Assembly (NCBI GenBank): GCA_964564225.1
Contig: CAZMAF010000074.1
Location: 1 to 5,672 of the forward strand
Direction: 5' to 3'
Length of the DNA stretch: 5,672 nucleotides
Source: RGIG1993 sp964564225
GTDB taxonomy: Bacteria; Bacillota; Clostridia; Oscillospirales; CAG-272
The position numbers were made by a program, and so were the translations under genes. The notes beneath the pieces were generated by a model. That model had not been told where the DNA came from and did not search any database. It saw nothing but the letters and a program-made list of their open reading frames with translations. Shown one piece after another: positions 5,433-5,672 of the stretch (position 1 is the first letter of the stretch; each line of letters opens with the position of its first letter).

Positions 5433-5672
5433 TTACGCCTTATTGATCGAGCCGAACAGCTCCATTTTTTCTTTGATGGTCTTTTTGATTGCTTCAAAAC
5501 CGGGAGCGAGAAGCTTTCTGGGGTCGAAGCCTTTACCCTGGAGGTCTTTGCCTGCTTCGATATATGCTCGAGTAGCTTCCTGGAACGCGAGCTGGCATTC
5601 GGTATTGACGTTGATTTTGGAAACGCCGAGCGAGATTGCTTGCTTGATCATATCCTCTGGAATACCTGTACC
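5433..5672 (-). CDS. fba: Class II fructose-bisphosphate aldolase, C-terminal part (cut by right edge)
   Basis: Zinc-dependent glycolytic enzyme that interconverts fructose 1,6-bisphosphate with dihydroxyacetone phosphate and glyceraldehyde 3-phosphate. Only the last 79 residues are present, the gene beginning beyond the right edge. The fragment opens with GTGIPEDMIKQAISLG, the glycine-rich loop that follows the last metal-binding histidine and binds phosphate, then KINVNTECQLAF, the family's substrate-binding NVNT motif, and ends with a helical tail containing GFDPRKLL and ending in INKA. The ending is typical of the short class II form (about 280-310 residues). Tagatose-bisphosphate aldolases (GatY/KbaY) share these motifs, so specificity cannot be settled from this fragment, but the sequence looks like the glycolytic type. 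It converges on tdk and ends three bases before its terminator hairpin. Many codons end in C or G, as in adhE. Confidence 0.88.
   Translation of the reverse strand, partial: GTGIPEDMIKQAISLGVSKINVNTECQLAFQEATRAYIEAGKDLQGKGFDPRKLLAPGFEAIKKTIKEKMELFGSINKA

Overview
The window looks like ordinary chromosome of an anaerobic, fermentative, low-GC Gram-positive bacterium of the Clostridia type. The grounds are the A+T-rich spacers, strong AGGAGG-type ribosome binding sites, a bifunctional AdhE, a short-form class II aldolase and the general look of the proteins. The species cannot be named from this sequence. I see no phage, insertion sequence, CRISPR array, rRNA or tRNA.

Layout. (1) Positions 1-1407, minus strand: the first 469 residues of adhE (aldehyde/alcohol dehydrogenase), running off the left edge just after the start of the inter-domain linker. 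(2) Positions 1408-2089: a regulatory spacer of about 680 bases. It holds the adhE leader and a good adhE promoter flanked by several inverted repeats. On the plus strand it holds what looks like the wreck of a VTC-type polyphosphate polymerase gene, with an intact ribosome binding site and start but a body reduced to a short reading frame plus an open tail in another frame. The promoter of the next operon ends the spacer. (3) Positions 2090-5272, plus strand: a compact three-gene operon. It encodes a PlsC-type acyltransferase with an unusual zinc-ribbon and C-terminal extension, a GltS-like membrane carrier whose start overlaps the acyltransferase gene by 23 bases, and thymidine kinase 23 bases further on. 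(4) Positions 5273-5432: two hairpins, the second a strong bidirectional terminator shared by convergent genes. (5) Positions 5433-5672, minus strand: the last 79 residues of a class II fructose-bisphosphate aldolase, running off the right edge.

How the genes fit together. adhE and fba are core carbon-flow genes: glycolysis feeds acetyl-CoA, which AdhE reduces to ethanol while recycling NADH. Both show C-ending codons in many places, as expected for highly expressed genes. The central operon mixes lipid synthesis, solute uptake and nucleotide salvage with no obvious common pathway, and is probably a housekeeping cluster held together by transcription and translation coupling. The points most worth a second look are the acyltransferase's C-terminal extension, the decayed gene between adhE and the operon, and the repeats around the adhE promoter. 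I did not find a convincing new biological system.
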